From Streptococcus oralis (lineage in GTDB: Bacteria; Bacillota; Bacilli; Lactobacillales; Streptococcaceae): DNA of 64,000 bases. Where the stretch lies: NCBI RefSeq assembly GCF_002386345.1, contig NZ_CP023507.1, forward strand, positions 372,001 to 436,000, given 5' to 3'. Of this stretch, positions 23,469 through 33,168 are shown piece by piece (within the stretch, counting starts at the first letter, position 1; each line of letters starts with the position of its first letter). The notes under the pieces were generated by a model. The model was given only the letters and a program-made list of their open reading frames with translations. It had not been told where the DNA came from and ran no database searches. A program made the translations under genes and the position numbers.

Positions 23469-23484
23469 AGTTAACGCTTTCCTA
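23469..23484 (-). promoter_or_regulatory. cre-like site in the nanR leader
   Basis: On the - strand AGGAAAGCGTTAACT matches the WTGNAANCGNWNNCW consensus with one mismatch. It lies between the probable nanR -10 and the start codon, so CcpA could also limit the regulator. Confidence 0.4.
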
Positions 23485-23692
23485 ACTATTACTATCATTA
23501 TATCATAGAAAATAGGATAACCAAATAAAAAGGCATTTTCAGTTAAAAGTCAAAAAATGCTTCGACTTTTCCAAGAGTTTCTCCGTAAAATATGGTACAA
23601 TGAAATGTACTGAGCTTCACCTGTTTGCTCTATTATTTTAGGGGAAATAAAGGTGGAAATCGGGAATTTTTCTAGAAAAGAGTCTTAGTTGT

Positions 23693-25735
23693 ATGAGAAA
23701 ATTTAATAGCCATTCGATTCCGATTCGGCTTAATTTATTATTTGCGATTGTCATCCTGCTCTTTATGGCCATTATTGGTCGTTTGTTATACATGCAGGTG
23801 CTCAATAAAGATTTTTATGAAACAAAATTGGCCTCAGCCAGCCAAACAAGGGTAACAACCAGTTCAGCTCGTGGACAGATCTATGATGCAACAGGCAAAC
23901 CCTTGGTAGAAAATACTGTCAAGCAGGTTGTTTCTTTCACACGAAACAATAAAATGACGGCAGCTGAATTGAAGGAGACAGCCAAGAAACTTCTCACATA
24001 TGTAAATGTAACCTCCCCTGATCTGACAGATCGACAGATTGCAGACTACTACTTGGCGGACCAGGATATTTACAAAAAAACAGTCGAATCCTTGCCAAGC
24101 GATAAACGCCTGGATTCAGATGGGAATCGTTTATCAGAAGCGACACTTTACAATAATGCGGTTGAAAGCATTGACGTGAGTCAACTTAATTATACAGATG
24201 ACCAGAAAAAGGAAATCTATCTCTTTAGTCAGCTCAATGCTGTTGAAAATTTTGCAACGGGAACCATTTCTACGGATGCCTTAGATGATACCCAAGTTGC
24301 TCTCGTTGCATCAGCGTCCAAGGAATTACCAGGTATCAGCATTTCAACCTCATGGGATCGTAAAGTACTGGATACATCTTTATCGACGATCGTCGGTAGC
24401 GTTTCAAATGAGAAGTCAGGACTTCCGGCTGAGGAAGTTGATGCTTATCTCAAAAAAGGCTATTCTCTCAATGACCGAGTGGGAACTTCCTATCTTGAAA
24501 AGCAATATGAAGATGTTCTTCAAGGCAAACGCTCCGTCAAAGAAATCCACCTCGACAAACACGGAAATATGGAAAGTGTGGAAAATGTCGAAGAAGGAAG
24601 TAAAGGAAACAATATCAAGTTAACGGTTGACCTAGCTTTCCAGAATGGTGTGGACGACCTACTCAAGAGCTACTTCAACTCAGAGTTGGGTAACGGTGGA
24701 GCCAAATATTCTGAAGGGGTTTACGCCGTAGCCCTCAATCCTAAAACCGGTGCAGTTTTGGCCATGTCAGGTGTCAAGCATGATGTCGAATCCGGTCAAT
24801 TAAGTTCAGATTCGCTTGGAACGATAACCAACGTCTTTGTGCCAGGATCTGTCGTTAAGGCAGCGACCATCAGCTCTGGTTGGGAAAATGGAGTCTTGTC
24901 AGGTAATCAAACCTTGACAGACCAACCGATTGTTTTCCAAGGTTCGGCCCCTATCAATTCATGGTACACCTTGTCCTATGGCTCTTTCCCTATCACAGCA
25001 GTTGAGGCTCTAGAATACTCTTCTAATACCTATATGGTTCAAACTGCTCTAGGAATCATGGGACAGACCTACACACCAAACATGGTGGCCGCAACGGGAC
25101 AGTTAGAGACTGCAATGGGCAAATTGAGATCAACCTTTGGGGAATACGGACTCGGAGCTTCAACAGGGATTGACCTTCCAGATGAATCCACAGGATTTAC
25201 GCCGAAAGAATTTGATTTGGGGAACTATATCAATAATTCCTTTGGTCAGTTTGACAACTACACACCGATGCAGTTAGCCCAGTATGTCGCAACCATTGCA
25301 AACAATGGCGTACGTTTAGCTCCTCACATCGTTGAAGGGGTTTATGGAAACAATGACCAAGGTGGCTTAGGCAGTCTGGTTCAAGAAACAGCCACTAAGG
25401 AACTAAACAAGGTCAATATCTCAGAATCAGATATGGCTATCTTGCAGCAAGGTTTCTATCAAGTTTCGCATGGAACGAGTGCTCTGACAACTGGTCGTGC
25501 CTTTTCAAATGGCGCAGCCGTTTCCATCAGCGGGAAAACGGGTACTGCCGAAAGTTACGTTAATGGCGGTCAAAAAGCCAATAATACCAACGCAGTCGCC
25601 TATGCACCAACCGAAAATCCTCAAATCGCGGTCGCAGTCGTCTTTCCTCATAACACCAACCTTACAAACGGTGTCGGACCTTCGATTGCACGCGACATTA
25701 TCAATCTTTATCACCAACACCATCCAATGAATTAG
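23693..25735 (+). CDS. pbp2b: Penicillin-binding protein 2b (class B transpeptidase)
   Basis: Cross-links peptidoglycan during elongation and is the primary low-affinity target in penicillin resistance. It has 680 residues, the same as pneumococcal PBP2b. A membrane anchor lies at about 12-35, followed by the dimerisation domain. The transpeptidase domain has Ser386 in SVVK, SSN at 443-445 and KTG at 615-617. Thr446 after SSN and the glutamate of STFGEYGLG are both present; substitutions there are common in resistant mosaic alleles, so this looks susceptible-type at those sites. A TGGTACAAT extended -10 lies at 23593-23601. recR follows 10 nt after the stop. Confidence 0.96.
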   Translation: MRKFNSHSIPIRLNLLFAIVILLFMAIIGRLLYMQVLNKDFYETKLASASQTRVTTSSARGQIYDATGKPLVENTVKQVVSFTRNNKMTAAELKETAKKLLTYVNVTSPDLTDRQIADYYLADQDIYKKTVESLPSDKRLDSDGNRLSEATLYNNAVESIDVSQLNYTDDQKKEIYLFSQLNAVENFATGTISTDALDDTQVALVASASKELPGISISTSWDRKVLDTSLSTIVGSVSNEKSGLPAEEVDAYLKKGYSLNDRVGTSYLEKQYEDVLQGKRSVKEIHLDKHGNMESVENVEEGSKGNNIKLTVDLAFQNGVDDLLKSYFNSELGNGGAKYSEGVYAVALNPKTGAVLAMSGVKHDVESGQLSSDSLGTITNVFVPGSVVKAATISSGWENGVLSGNQTLTDQPIVFQGSAPINSWYTLSYGSFPITAVEALEYSSNTYMVQTALGIMGQTYTPNMVAATGQLETAMGKLRSTFGEYGLGASTGIDLPDESTGFTPKEFDLGNYINNSFGQFDNYTPMQLAQYVATIANNGVRLAPHIVEGVYGNNDQGGLGSLVQETATKELNKVNISESDMAILQQGFYQVSHGTSALTTGRAFSNGAAVSISGKTGTAESYVNGGQKANNTNAVAYAPTENPQIAVAVVFPHNTNLTNGVGPSIARDIINLYHQHHPMN

Positions 25736-25745
25736 AAAGGAACTT

Positions 25746-26342
25746 ATGCTGTATCCAACACCTATTGCCAAGCTGATTGATAGCTATTCAAAGTTACCAG
25801 GTATCGGGATCAAAACGGCTACCCGCCTCGCCTTCTATACCATTGGAATGTCTGATGACGATGTCAATGAATTTGCCAAAAATCTCCTGTCTGCTAAACG
25901 GGAATTAACCTATTGTTCCATCTGTGGTCGTTTGACAGATGATGATCCTTGCTCTATCTGTACGGATCCGACTCGAGACCAGACAACCATCTTGGTGTTA
26001 GAGGATAGTCGCGATGTGGCTGCTATGGAAAACATCCAAGAATACCATGGACTCTATCATGTCTTGCACGGCCTCATTTCTCCGATGAATGGTATCAGCC
26101 CAGACGATATCAACCTCAAGAGTCTCATGACCCGTCTCATGGATAGTGAGGTTTCAGAGGTGATTGTGGCAACCAATGCGACGGCAGATGGGGAAGCGAC
26201 ATCTATGTATCTCTCTCGTTTGCTCAAGCCAGCTGGTATCAAGGTCACTCGTCTAGCACGAGGACTAGCCGTGGGAGCAGATATCGAGTATGCGGACGAA
26301 GTCACACTCTTACGAGCCATTGAAAATCGGACAGAGTTGTAG
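25746..26342 (+). CDS. recR: Recombination mediator RecR
   Basis: Acts with RecO (and RecF) to load RecA on single-stranded gaps. It has 198 residues: N-terminal helix-hairpin-helix ([15 protein letters not shown]), a four-cysteine zinc finger ([16 protein letters not shown]) and a Toprim domain ([14 protein letters not shown]). The length is standard. In pneumococcus ddl follows directly as I recall; here a strong terminator and the LXG island intervene. Confidence 0.95.
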   Translation: MLYPTPIAKLIDSYSKLPGIGIKTATRLAFYTIGMSDDDVNEFAKNLLSAKRELTYCSICGRLTDDDPCSICTDPTRDQTTILVLEDSRDVAAMENIQEYHGLYHVLHGLISPMNGISPDDINLKSLMTRLMDSEVSEVIVATNATADGEATSMYLSRLLKPAGIKVTRLARGLAVGADIEYADEVTLLRAIENRTEL

Positions 26343-26377
26343 GAGTCAGTTAAAACGTAGCTCATTTTGATACATAA

Positions 26378-26415
26378 GACGAGCCCTAGAAATTTTTCTA
26401 GGGCTTGTCTTTTTC
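26378..26415 (+). terminator. pbp2b-recR terminator
   Basis: GACGAGCCCTAGAAA pairs with TTTCTAGGGCTTGTC (one G-T pair), followed by TTTTTC. Bases 26416-26579 hold no gene. A CTAAGG/CCTTAG hairpin lies at about 26544-26571, just before the next promoter. Confidence 0.9.
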
Positions 26416-26579
26416 TGTTTCTCACGAGAGGTGAACAAGCCTTGCTAATAAGACTACTCAAACTATAAGGCATTAGAAAAGGGATCTCCAAAATGACTAG
26501 TGGCGTCTTTGTCAAACTCATTCACTGAGCTATAGAGTTTACTCTAAGGAGATGAGGTCACTTGCCCTTAGGGTTTGTT

Positions 26580-26608
26580 TTGAAATCGTACTATTTTTGT
26601 GTTATGAT
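26580..26608 (+). promoter_or_regulatory. Promoter of the LXG toxin operon
   Basis: TTGAAA (26580-26585), exactly 17 nt, TATGAT (26603-26608), 36 nt before the first gene. It is the only clear promoter before the lap1-lap2-LXG-immunity run, which has no internal gaps or terminators as far as 33794. Confidence 0.65.
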
Positions 26609-26644
26609 ATGGTCAATATACAATGAATAAAGGGAGTTTGAAGT

Positions 26645-26920
26645 ATGGGTGGAAAGATAAAATCTAGCACGATAGCAGCAGAGGCAGCTATTAATGAATT
26701 GGTCGGGTATGACACGAGCAAGAAGCAAAATCAGCAAGTAGAATTTTCGTATACTTCTGAAATCGCTGGGATGGAAGCTGGACGTCAGGCCTGCAATCAA
26801 ATGCTTCAGGCGGTCAGTGATTTTAGTTCAGCTGTTTTGACCCAAGCAAATAAGTTTCCAGAAATTGCTCATAAGATTGAAAAACGCGACGTAGAGCTGG
26901 CTAAGAGATGGGAACATTAA
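26645..26920 (+). CDS. LXG-associated targeting factor, Lap1-like (DUF3130/TIGR04197)
   Basis: 91-residue mostly helical protein with no signal peptide, resembling the TIGR04197/DUF3130 small WXG100-like group. In S. intermedius, Lap1 proteins of this type bind the LXG domain of their effector and are needed for its export by the type VIIb system. The first-position gene order and the overlap with the next gene fit that model. AGGGAG precedes the ATG. The family assignment rests on size, helix pattern and position, not on an alignment. Confidence 0.75.
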   Translation: MGGKIKSSTIAAEAAINELVGYDTSKKQNQQVEFSYTSEIAGMEAGRQACNQMLQAVSDFSSAVLTQANKFPEIAHKIEKRDVELAKRWEH

Positions 26921-27279
26921 AAATGGCTGATAAGAACGAAGAAAAACGCTACAAACTTTGGCGAGAAATTGTCAAGATTGACGATAAGGAAGAAAATCTC
27001 CAGACTCTAAAAAGACAATATGAACAGCAGCTAACTCACTTTCACTCAGAAATCCAGAGCATCCACCATCGTATGGCGACTCTATTGGCTCTCTCGCCCA
27101 GTTCTCGTCAGGTGATAGAGCAAATCGAAAGTGATAATAGAACCATTCAACGACAGATCAACTCTTATGTAGAAGAGGAACTGGATGAATTGGGAAAACA
27201 AACGAAGAAGGCTCGTCGGTCTTTCGATGAAGCTAGAGAAGAACTGATATCAGAAAGGAATCGGCTACCATGGGAGTAA
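26908..27279 (+). CDS. LXG-associated targeting factor, Lap2-like (DUF3958)
   Basis: 123 residues, almost entirely charged coiled-coil helix (for example LQTLKRQYEQQLTHFHSEIQ), which fits the DUF3958 Lap2 group that acts with Lap1 in delivering LXG effectors. It overlaps the Lap1 gene by 13 nt and the LXG gene by 10 nt, so the three are translationally coupled. A second in-frame ATG at 26923 would give 118 residues and is equally possible. Confidence 0.7.
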   Translation: MGTLKMADKNEEKRYKLWREIVKIDDKEENLQTLKRQYEQQLTHFHSEIQSIHHRMATLLALSPSSRQVIEQIESDNRTIQRQINSYVEEELDELGKQTKKARRSFDEAREELISERNRLPWE

Positions 27280-28844
27280 AATACAGCGCACAAGAATCCC
27301 AAGAATTGATTCAGGCCATGACTAACAATCTCCAAGTCGCAAATGAAGTCACGGACCGCTTATCTAGTGGATGTGACCACCTGATTTCCTCTTTAGACTC
27401 AGGTGAGCTGACAGGAGCGGCCTACACAGCTGGGAAGGGTCTCTTTACAGAGATTATCATCCCCAGCATCAAGAAGTTACAAGCAGCGATAGATGATATC
27501 CAACTAGAGTTGACCTCCTACAAAAATGCGGATGCTCAGGTCTCAGGATATGGAGATTTGGACCTGGACCAGCTCAAGGAACTGAAAAAATTGAGGGAAG
27601 AGCAGTTAGCTATCGTAGAAGCTCAGATTCAAGCGAGGGAGAACTGGCTAAATCAAATCAAAGACCTCTTTACACTGAATTGGGGGAAAGCTTTCTCTGA
27701 GAAGACCATCCTCTACAATACTAAGTCTCAAATCGAGTCAGGTATTCAGGATTTGGATGACAAGATTGAAAAACTAGAATTTTTTGTCTCAGAGGTTTCC
27801 CAGTATTTCAGTGATAGTCTAGAAGTCCTTAGCTTAGCGATTCAAGGAGCTACGCAACTAAGTAAAATCATTGTCGATAGCGATGGGAACTACTATGCGA
27901 ACGGTGTGGACATGAGCTGGGTGCAGAAGATGAAGGATGTGAAGATTGTTTCGCATGCCAAAAGAGATTTTCAAGACTCGGAAACTCGTGCCATCAATAA
28001 AGCTTCTAGGGATATGATGCTATCGGATGATGGCGATGCCCACTATCGTGCCGAATTAAAGAAGCGCTTAAAAGGTCACGACAAGTCCGAATGGGATAAA
28101 ATAATCGACGACTACAATCACACTCTTAAGATTGATGAAACAGGGAATATCATTGACATTCATCCCTTGGAGCAAGGCTATGTCGTTTTAAAAAATGGGA
28201 AATACGATGCTGACTATACTCATTTGGTTAACAAAAAGTTTGATGAACTAAAAGCCCAAAACTTTGAAGCAAATTCAGTCGAATTTTGGAGTGGAGTAGC
28301 TCAAATTTTCTCTGGATTGGGAGTTTACTTTGCGAGTGGCGCCCTTGAAGTCTTGAGTATCATGGCTGGTCCACCAACAGCAGGGACAAGTATCGTAGCT
28401 GGTACGGCAGCATCCGTAACAGGGGTACAATATGGGAATGTACTGATAGCTAGTGGAGCAGTGTCCAGCTTATCAGCTATCACAAAGACAGCCTTACTAA
28501 ATGGTGAAATTCAGGTTAATTATTCTAGTAACTATGACAGCTGGCAGGCCAATAAACCAACGAGTAAGTCTTTTGGGAAAAAGGTCTCTGGACGAGTTAA
28601 AGGTAAAAAAGTCGATAATATTCGAGTTGATGCGGAGCCAGATAGTGGGAAAATCCAAGTTCAATCGGGGAGTGGGAAATCGGGTTATGACCTTGACATA
28701 GATATCGAGGTTTCAAGGATTTCAAGTAGGCAGGATATTGTAGACTGGGTAAACAAACGTTCTGAACTAAAAGGACTTGGTCAAGGTGCAAAAGAGGAAA
28801 TTATCAAAAATATGTGGAAAGCTTTTAAATACTTGACGCAATAA
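27270..28844 (+). CDS. LXG-domain type VIIb secreted polymorphic toxin
   Basis: 524 residues. The N-terminal helical LXG targeting domain covers about 1-204. A conserved junction (SDGNYYANGVDMSWVQKMKD, from residue 205) is shared almost exactly with a pseudogene 9.4 kb downstream. A helical linker leads to a hydrophobic Gly/Ala-rich segment (about 333-405) that could span or insert into a membrane. The hydrophilic C-terminal domain (about 406-524; VQSGSGKSGYDLDIDIEVSR, WVNKRSELKGLGQGAKEE) is the likely toxin and is not one I recognise. AAAGGAA lies 12 nt before the ATG inside lap2. The adjacent soluble immunity array suggests a cytoplasmic target. Confidence 0.85.
   Translation: MGVKYSAQESQELIQAMTNNLQVANEVTDRLSSGCDHLISSLDSGELTGAAYTAGKGLFTEIIIPSIKKLQAAIDDIQLELTSYKNADAQVSGYGDLDLDQLKELKKLREEQLAIVEAQIQARENWLNQIKDLFTLNWGKAFSEKTILYNTKSQIESGIQDLDDKIEKLEFFVSEVSQYFSDSLEVLSLAIQGATQLSKIIVDSDGNYYANGVDMSWVQKMKDVKIVSHAKRDFQDSETRAINKASRDMMLSDDGDAHYRAELKKRLKGHDKSEWDKIIDDYNHTLKIDETGNIIDIHPLEQGYVVLKNGKYDADYTHLVNKKFDELKAQNFEANSVEFWSGVAQIFSGLGVYFASGALEVLSIMAGPPTAGTSIVAGTAASVTGVQYGNVLIASGAVSSLSAITKTALLNGEIQVNYSSNYDSWQANKPTSKSFGKKVSGRVKGKKVDNIRVDAEPDSGKIQVQSGSGKSGYDLDIDIEVSRISSRQDIVDWVNKRSELKGLGQGAKEEIIKNMWKAFKYLTQ
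27882..27947 (+). repeat. 66-bp LXG junction block, copy 1
   Basis: Matches 37327-37392 at 64 of 66 positions by eye. It encodes the junction between the LXG domain and the variable C-terminal part, and is a likely site for toxin-tip exchange by homologous recombination. Confidence 0.9.
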
Positions 28845-28854
28845 GGAGTGAACA

Positions 28855-29463
28855 ATGAAATTATATTTAAAAGGTGATTATACAAAAAGAGTACCTTATG
28901 GTTATTTAGAACTAGCTGGCAAAATGTGGTTTCCAGAAGATGAGCAAGTTTCTTACTCAAATGCTGGGAACAATGATGATTTACAAGAAGATTTTTTCTC
29001 AAATTTATCCTTGAGGAAAGGCACTGCCGATAAGAGATGGTCTAGTGTCCCCTTAAAGGAAGGGGTACGAAGACTCTTTTCACATCTTGACGAATGTATT
29101 GACCTAGAGTTTGAAGATGCATTCGCTACAGACTACAATGAAAAAGGAGACTATCTCCGTATTTTAACCACCCATCTAGAAGTTTTAACAGTTGATAAAC
29201 GAGCCATGTACATTATGGCGCTTGAAATTGCAAAGGTGATTGATGGGCAAATTAGCGAGGATAATAAGGCTAGCTGGTTGACAATCGAGGAGTTTAAAAG
29301 AAAACATGAGGATATTCTATCTCTAACTTTTGAAGAAGCAAATGAACTAAGTTTGACTGAAATTCAAACGATGGATGTGGTAGACGACCCTCTTTGGGAG
29401 GAAGAAGCCACTCGTCGAAAAGAGTATATACTAGCACATGGAGGCGATATCTCAGATTTATGA
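28855..29463 (+). CDS. Putative immunity protein, array copy 1 (type A)
   Basis: 202-residue soluble protein with no signal or membrane segment. It starts 11 nt after the toxin stop with AAGGAG, the only strong ribosome-binding site at the head of the array, so it is the best candidate cognate immunity gene. The N-terminal MKLYLKGDYTKRVPYGYLEL and the C-terminal block (GDYLRI, LTVDKRAMYIMA, IDGQISED) are shared by all eight copies; residues about 30-95 vary. Type A ends ILAHGGDISDL instead of the acidic tail of the others. The family was not recognised; the immunity role is inferred from position. Confidence 0.7.
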   Translation: MKLYLKGDYTKRVPYGYLELAGKMWFPEDEQVSYSNAGNNDDLQEDFFSNLSLRKGTADKRWSSVPLKEGVRRLFSHLDECIDLEFEDAFATDYNEKGDYLRILTTHLEVLTVDKRAMYIMALEIAKVIDGQISEDNKASWLTIEEFKRKHEDILSLTFEEANELSLTEIQTMDVVDDPLWEEEATRRKEYILAHGGDISDL

Positions 29464-30089
29464 GACTTTATATCAAAGGTGATTATACGAAAAAAATAGA
29501 CTTCACAACTAGAGAGCTTGTTTGGAAGATGTGGTTTAAGGAACGGAAAGGCAAGAAAATAAGTTTCTCCAATGTTGGTGATGATGCCATGCTACAGGAT
29601 GATTTATACTTTGGTGTTCGGTTACACAAATGGGCTTCTGTTGATGAAAGATGGGATAAAGCTTCTTTTATAATTCCGAGCAATCCTTGGTTGTCTTTGG
29701 AATATGAGAGTATAACATTGGAATTTGAAAAAACTTTCATTACAGAGTGGAGAGAACGTGGGGATTATCTACGTATCGCCACATCTCATACAGATGTTTT
29801 AACTGTAGACAAACGTGCTTTATACATTATGGCAACTGAAGTAGCATCTGCCATTGATGGTCAGATTAGCGAAGACGGCAAGCAAAGTTGGCTAAGTGTA
29901 GAAGAATTTAAGGAATATCATAAGGCTGTTCTTTCACTGACTTATGATGAAGCGGTTGAAATTAGTTTGGAAGAATTAAAGACAATGGTGCCAGTAAGAG
30001 ATCCTTTATGGGAAGAAGAAGAGCGACTTCGGGAAGAGTATATCAAAATCCATGGCGAACGTATTTATGACGATGAGGACGACGAGTGA
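29460..30089 (+). CDS. Putative immunity protein, array copy 2 (type B)
   Basis: 209 residues from ATG 29460, which overlaps the previous stop as ATGA. Translation probably reinitiates from copy 1. An earlier in-frame start would add 22 residues out of register with the family. Its variable part (KKISFSNVGDDAMLQDD) recurs in copy 7, the other type B. The C-terminus is acidic, IYDDEDDE. Confidence 0.65.
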   Translation: MRLYIKGDYTKKIDFTTRELVWKMWFKERKGKKISFSNVGDDAMLQDDLYFGVRLHKWASVDERWDKASFIIPSNPWLSLEYESITLEFEKTFITEWRERGDYLRIATSHTDVLTVDKRALYIMATEVASAIDGQISEDGKQSWLSVEEFKEYHKAVLSLTYDEAVEISLEELKTMVPVRDPLWEEEERLREEYIKIHGERIYDDEDDE

Positions 30090-30700
30090 GACTTTATATC
30101 ATAGGTGATTACACCAAGACTGATTTTTATGAAGAGTTTAAAGAAATAGCTCAAAAAATGTGGTTCAAAGAGCGAAAAGGAATTCCACTTGATTTTTCCT
30201 ATGCTTGGGATGAAGATTTACATTTGAATTTACGGTTGGATAAATTTAAATATAATGACGAACGTTGGGAGAGTGCAAATTTTAATACAAATATAAACCC
30301 TTGGAAGACATTTGAATATGAAAACTTGACATTGGATCTAGAAAATTCTTATGAAAGCGATGGACGTGAGAAAGGTGATTATTTGCGAATTATTTCCACT
30401 CATCTAGATATTCTAACGGTTGACAAGCGAGCGCTCTATATCATGGCGATTGAGGTGGCATCTGCCATTGACGGTCAAATCAGCGAAGACGACAAAGAAA
30501 CATGGTTGAGTATTGAAGAATTCAAAACGAAACATAAAGACCTACTGAATTTGACCTACGACGAAGCAGTCGATATTAGTTTGGAAGAACTAGAGGTTAT
30601 GGAGGCGATTGATGAACCCCTTTGGGATGAATTACACAGAGGGTGGGAAGAATATATCAAAATCCATGGCGAGCCAGTTTATGACGACGAGGAAGAATGA
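30086..30700 (+). CDS. Putative immunity protein, array copy 3 (type C)
   Basis: 204 residues with a GTG start overlapping the previous stop as GTGA. The variable region (LDFSYAWDEDLHLNLRLDKF) resembles copy 6. It keeps the family core LTVDKRALYIMAIEVA, IDGQISEDDKETWLS and the acidic end VYDDEEE. Confidence 0.65.
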   Translation: MRLYIIGDYTKTDFYEEFKEIAQKMWFKERKGIPLDFSYAWDEDLHLNLRLDKFKYNDERWESANFNTNINPWKTFEYENLTLDLENSYESDGREKGDYLRIISTHLDILTVDKRALYIMAIEVASAIDGQISEDDKETWLSIEEFKTKHKDLLNLTYDEAVDISLEELEVMEAIDEPLWDELHRGWEEYIKIHGEPVYDDEEE

Positions 30701-31305
30701 AATTATACTTAAAAGGCGATTATACAAAAAGAGTACCTTATGGTTATTTGGAACTAGCTGGCAAAATGTGGTTTCCAGAAGATGAGCAAATTTCTTACTC
30801 AAATGCTGGGAACAATGATGCATTACAAGAAGATTTTTTCTCAAATTTATCCTTGAGGAAAAGCACTGCTGATAAGAGATGGTCTAGTATCCCCCTAAAG
30901 GAAGGGGTAAGAAGTCTCTTTTCACATATTAAAGAATGTATTGAAATTAATTTTGAAGATGCATTTGCTACAGATTATAATGAAAAGGGTGACTATCTCC
31001 GTATTTTAACCACCCATCTAGAAATTTTGACAGTTGATAAACGGGCTATGTATATTATGGCGCTTGAGATTGCAAAGGTGATTGACGGGCAAATTAGCGA
31101 GGATAATAAGAAGACATGGCTAACAGTCGAGGAGTTTAGGAAAAAGCACGAGGCTATTCTATCTCTGACTTTTGAAGAAGCAAATGAACTAAGTTTGACA
31201 GAAATTCAAACGATGGATGTTGTAGACGACCCTCTTTGGGAGGAAGAAGCTAATCGTCGAAAAGAATACATACTAGCACATGGAGGCGATATCTCAGATT
31301 TATGA
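30697..31305 (+). CDS. Putative immunity protein, array copy 4 (type A)
   Basis: 202 residues; the ATG overlaps the previous stop as ATGA. It is nearly identical to copy 1, with roughly 20 substitutions by eye and no gaps, and with the same ISDL end and no acidic tail. It appears to be the most recent duplication in the array. Confidence 0.65.
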   Translation: MKLYLKGDYTKRVPYGYLELAGKMWFPEDEQISYSNAGNNDALQEDFFSNLSLRKSTADKRWSSIPLKEGVRSLFSHIKECIEINFEDAFATDYNEKGDYLRILTTHLEILTVDKRAMYIMALEIAKVIDGQISEDNKKTWLTVEEFRKKHEAILSLTFEEANELSLTEIQTMDVVDDPLWEEEANRRKEYILAHGGDISDL

Positions 31306-31934
31306 GACTATATATTAAAGGTGATTACACCAAAGAAATTCCATTTGATTATTTAGAACTAGCGAAGAGGATGTGGTTTGAAAGTTATCAAGGAGAAGGC
31401 ATCCCACTCTCCTATTCTGGTTTTCTTCAAATCAGAGATAGGAATGATATAGCCATTCATCTAAAACTAGATAAGCAGGATTGTGATGAACGTTGGTTGC
31501 ATGTTCCGATACAAGAAGGAATAAAATACCGTTTTTATTCACAAATTGATGAAGATCTAAATTTGGAATTTGAGAATGCTTATGTAACAGATTTTCGAGA
31601 AAATGGAGACTGTTTACGTTTGGCCTCTACCCATCTTGAACTGCTCACTCTTGATAAAAGAGCGTTATATATCATGGCTATTGAGATTGCCACAATATTT
31701 AATGGACAAATCAGTGAAGATGATAAGAACACATGGCTGACAATCGAGGAATTCAAGGAAAAGTACCAAGATATCTTATCTTTAACCTTTGATGAAGCAA
31801 ATGAGATGAGTTTGGAAGAAATTCAAACGATTGATGCTATTGACGATCCCATCTGGGAAGAATTGGATAGGAAGCGCGAGGAGTATATCCGAATCCATGG
31901 CGAACGTGTTTATGACGATGAGGACGACGAGTGA
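31302..31934 (+). CDS. Putative immunity protein, array copy 5 (type D)
   Basis: 210 residues, ATGA overlap with copy 4. Type D begins MRLYIKGDYTKEIPFDYLEL and has GDCLRLASTHLELLT where the others have GDYLRI. The central part (SGFLQIRDRNDIAIHLKLDK) is the most divergent of the type D pair. It ends in the acidic VYDDEDDE. Confidence 0.65.
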   Translation: MRLYIKGDYTKEIPFDYLELAKRMWFESYQGEGIPLSYSGFLQIRDRNDIAIHLKLDKQDCDERWLHVPIQEGIKYRFYSQIDEDLNLEFENAYVTDFRENGDCLRLASTHLELLTLDKRALYIMAIEIATIFNGQISEDDKNTWLTIEEFKEKYQDILSLTFDEANEMSLEEIQTIDAIDDPIWEELDRKREEYIRIHGERVYDDEDDE

Positions 31935-32545
31935 AACTATATCTTAAAGGCAACTACGAAACTAGTATATACCAAAACTGTATGGAATATCCTTGGAAAA
32001 TGTGGTTCAAAGAACGTAAGGGAGTGAAAGTTGGTTTTTCTTATGCATTTGATGATAATTTTTATTTGAGTTTAACTCTAGATAAATTTTCTTCAAATGA
32101 TGAGCGTTGGGGAATGGCTGATTTTAGAATAGGAAAAGACTCTTGGGCGACTTTTAAGCGTGAAAATTTAAATTTAAATTTTGAAGATTCTTATGAAAGT
32201 GATGGGCGAGAAAAAGGAGACTATCTTCGAATCATCACGACTCATAAGGATATTCTAACGGTTGACAAGCGAGCGCTCTATATCATGGCGATTGAGGTAG
32301 CATCTGTCATTGACGGTCAAATCAGCGAAGACGACAAAGAAACTTGGCTGAGTGTTGAAGAATTCAAAACGAAACATAAAGACCTACTGAATATGACCTA
32401 CGACGAAGCAGTCGATATTAGTTTAGAAGAGATAAAGGTTTTGAAAGCTATTGACGATCCCATCTGGGAAGAATTGGATAGGAAGCGTGAGGAGTACATC
32501 CAAATCCATGGCGAACGTGTTTATGACGATGAGGACGACGAGTGA
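31931..32545 (+). CDS. Putative immunity protein, array copy 6 (type C)
   Basis: 204 residues, GTG start in a GTGA overlap. The N-terminus has changed (MKLYLKGNYETSIYQNCMEY), but the C-terminal half is close to copy 3, including TKHKDLLNMTYDEAVDISLE. This suggests a mosaic made by recombination between types. Confidence 0.65.
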   Translation: MKLYLKGNYETSIYQNCMEYPWKMWFKERKGVKVGFSYAFDDNFYLSLTLDKFSSNDERWGMADFRIGKDSWATFKRENLNLNFEDSYESDGREKGDYLRIITTHKDILTVDKRALYIMAIEVASVIDGQISEDDKETWLSVEEFKTKHKDLLNMTYDEAVDISLEEIKVLKAIDDPIWEELDRKREEYIQIHGERVYDDEDDE

Positions 32546-33168
32546 GAATTTACATCAAAGGTGATTATGCTAAAAAAATAACATTTACTACTATAGAACT
32601 AGTTTGGAAGATGTGGTTTAAAGAACGGAATGGCAAGAAAATAAGTTTCTCCAATGTTGGTGATGATGCTATGTTACAGGATGATTTCTTTTTTGGAGTT
32701 CAATTTGATAAATGGCGATTTAAGGATAAACGATGGAATCATATACCATACGACAAGAGCAATCCTTGGAATTCGTTTTCTGATGAAAACATTCAATTGG
32801 AATTTGAAAATGATTTTATTACTGATGGGAGAGAACGTGGAGTAAACCTTAGGATTGCTACAACACATACGGATATTTTAACGGTTGATAAACGTGCTAT
32901 GTATATCATGGCAATCGAGGTGGCTGGTGCAATTGATGGAAAAATTAGCGAGGATGATAAGCAAACCTGGATGGATGTAGAGACTTTTAAGGAGTTGCAC
33001 AAGGATGTCTTATCACTAAGTTACGATCAAGCAACCGATATCAGCGTGGAGGAACTGAAAAGTTTGAAACCTGTAGAGGAACCTTTGTGGGATGAAGAAG
33101 AGCGCCTTCGTGAAGAATATATCAAAATCCATGGCGAACGTGTTTATGACGATGAGGACGACGAGTGA
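32542..33168 (+). CDS. Putative immunity protein, array copy 7 (type B)
   Basis: 208 residues, GTG start in a GTGA overlap. It shares KKISFSNVGDDAMLQDD with copy 2 but differs in the following 40 residues (FFGVQFDKWRFKDKRWNHIP), where immunity specificity might reside. The conserved core reads LTVDKRAMYIMAIEVAGAID. Confidence 0.65.
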   Translation: MRIYIKGDYAKKITFTTIELVWKMWFKERNGKKISFSNVGDDAMLQDDFFFGVQFDKWRFKDKRWNHIPYDKSNPWNSFSDENIQLEFENDFITDGRERGVNLRIATTHTDILTVDKRAMYIMAIEVAGAIDGKISEDDKQTWMDVETFKELHKDVLSLSYDQATDISVEELKSLKPVEEPLWDEEERLREEYIKIHGERVYDDEDDE

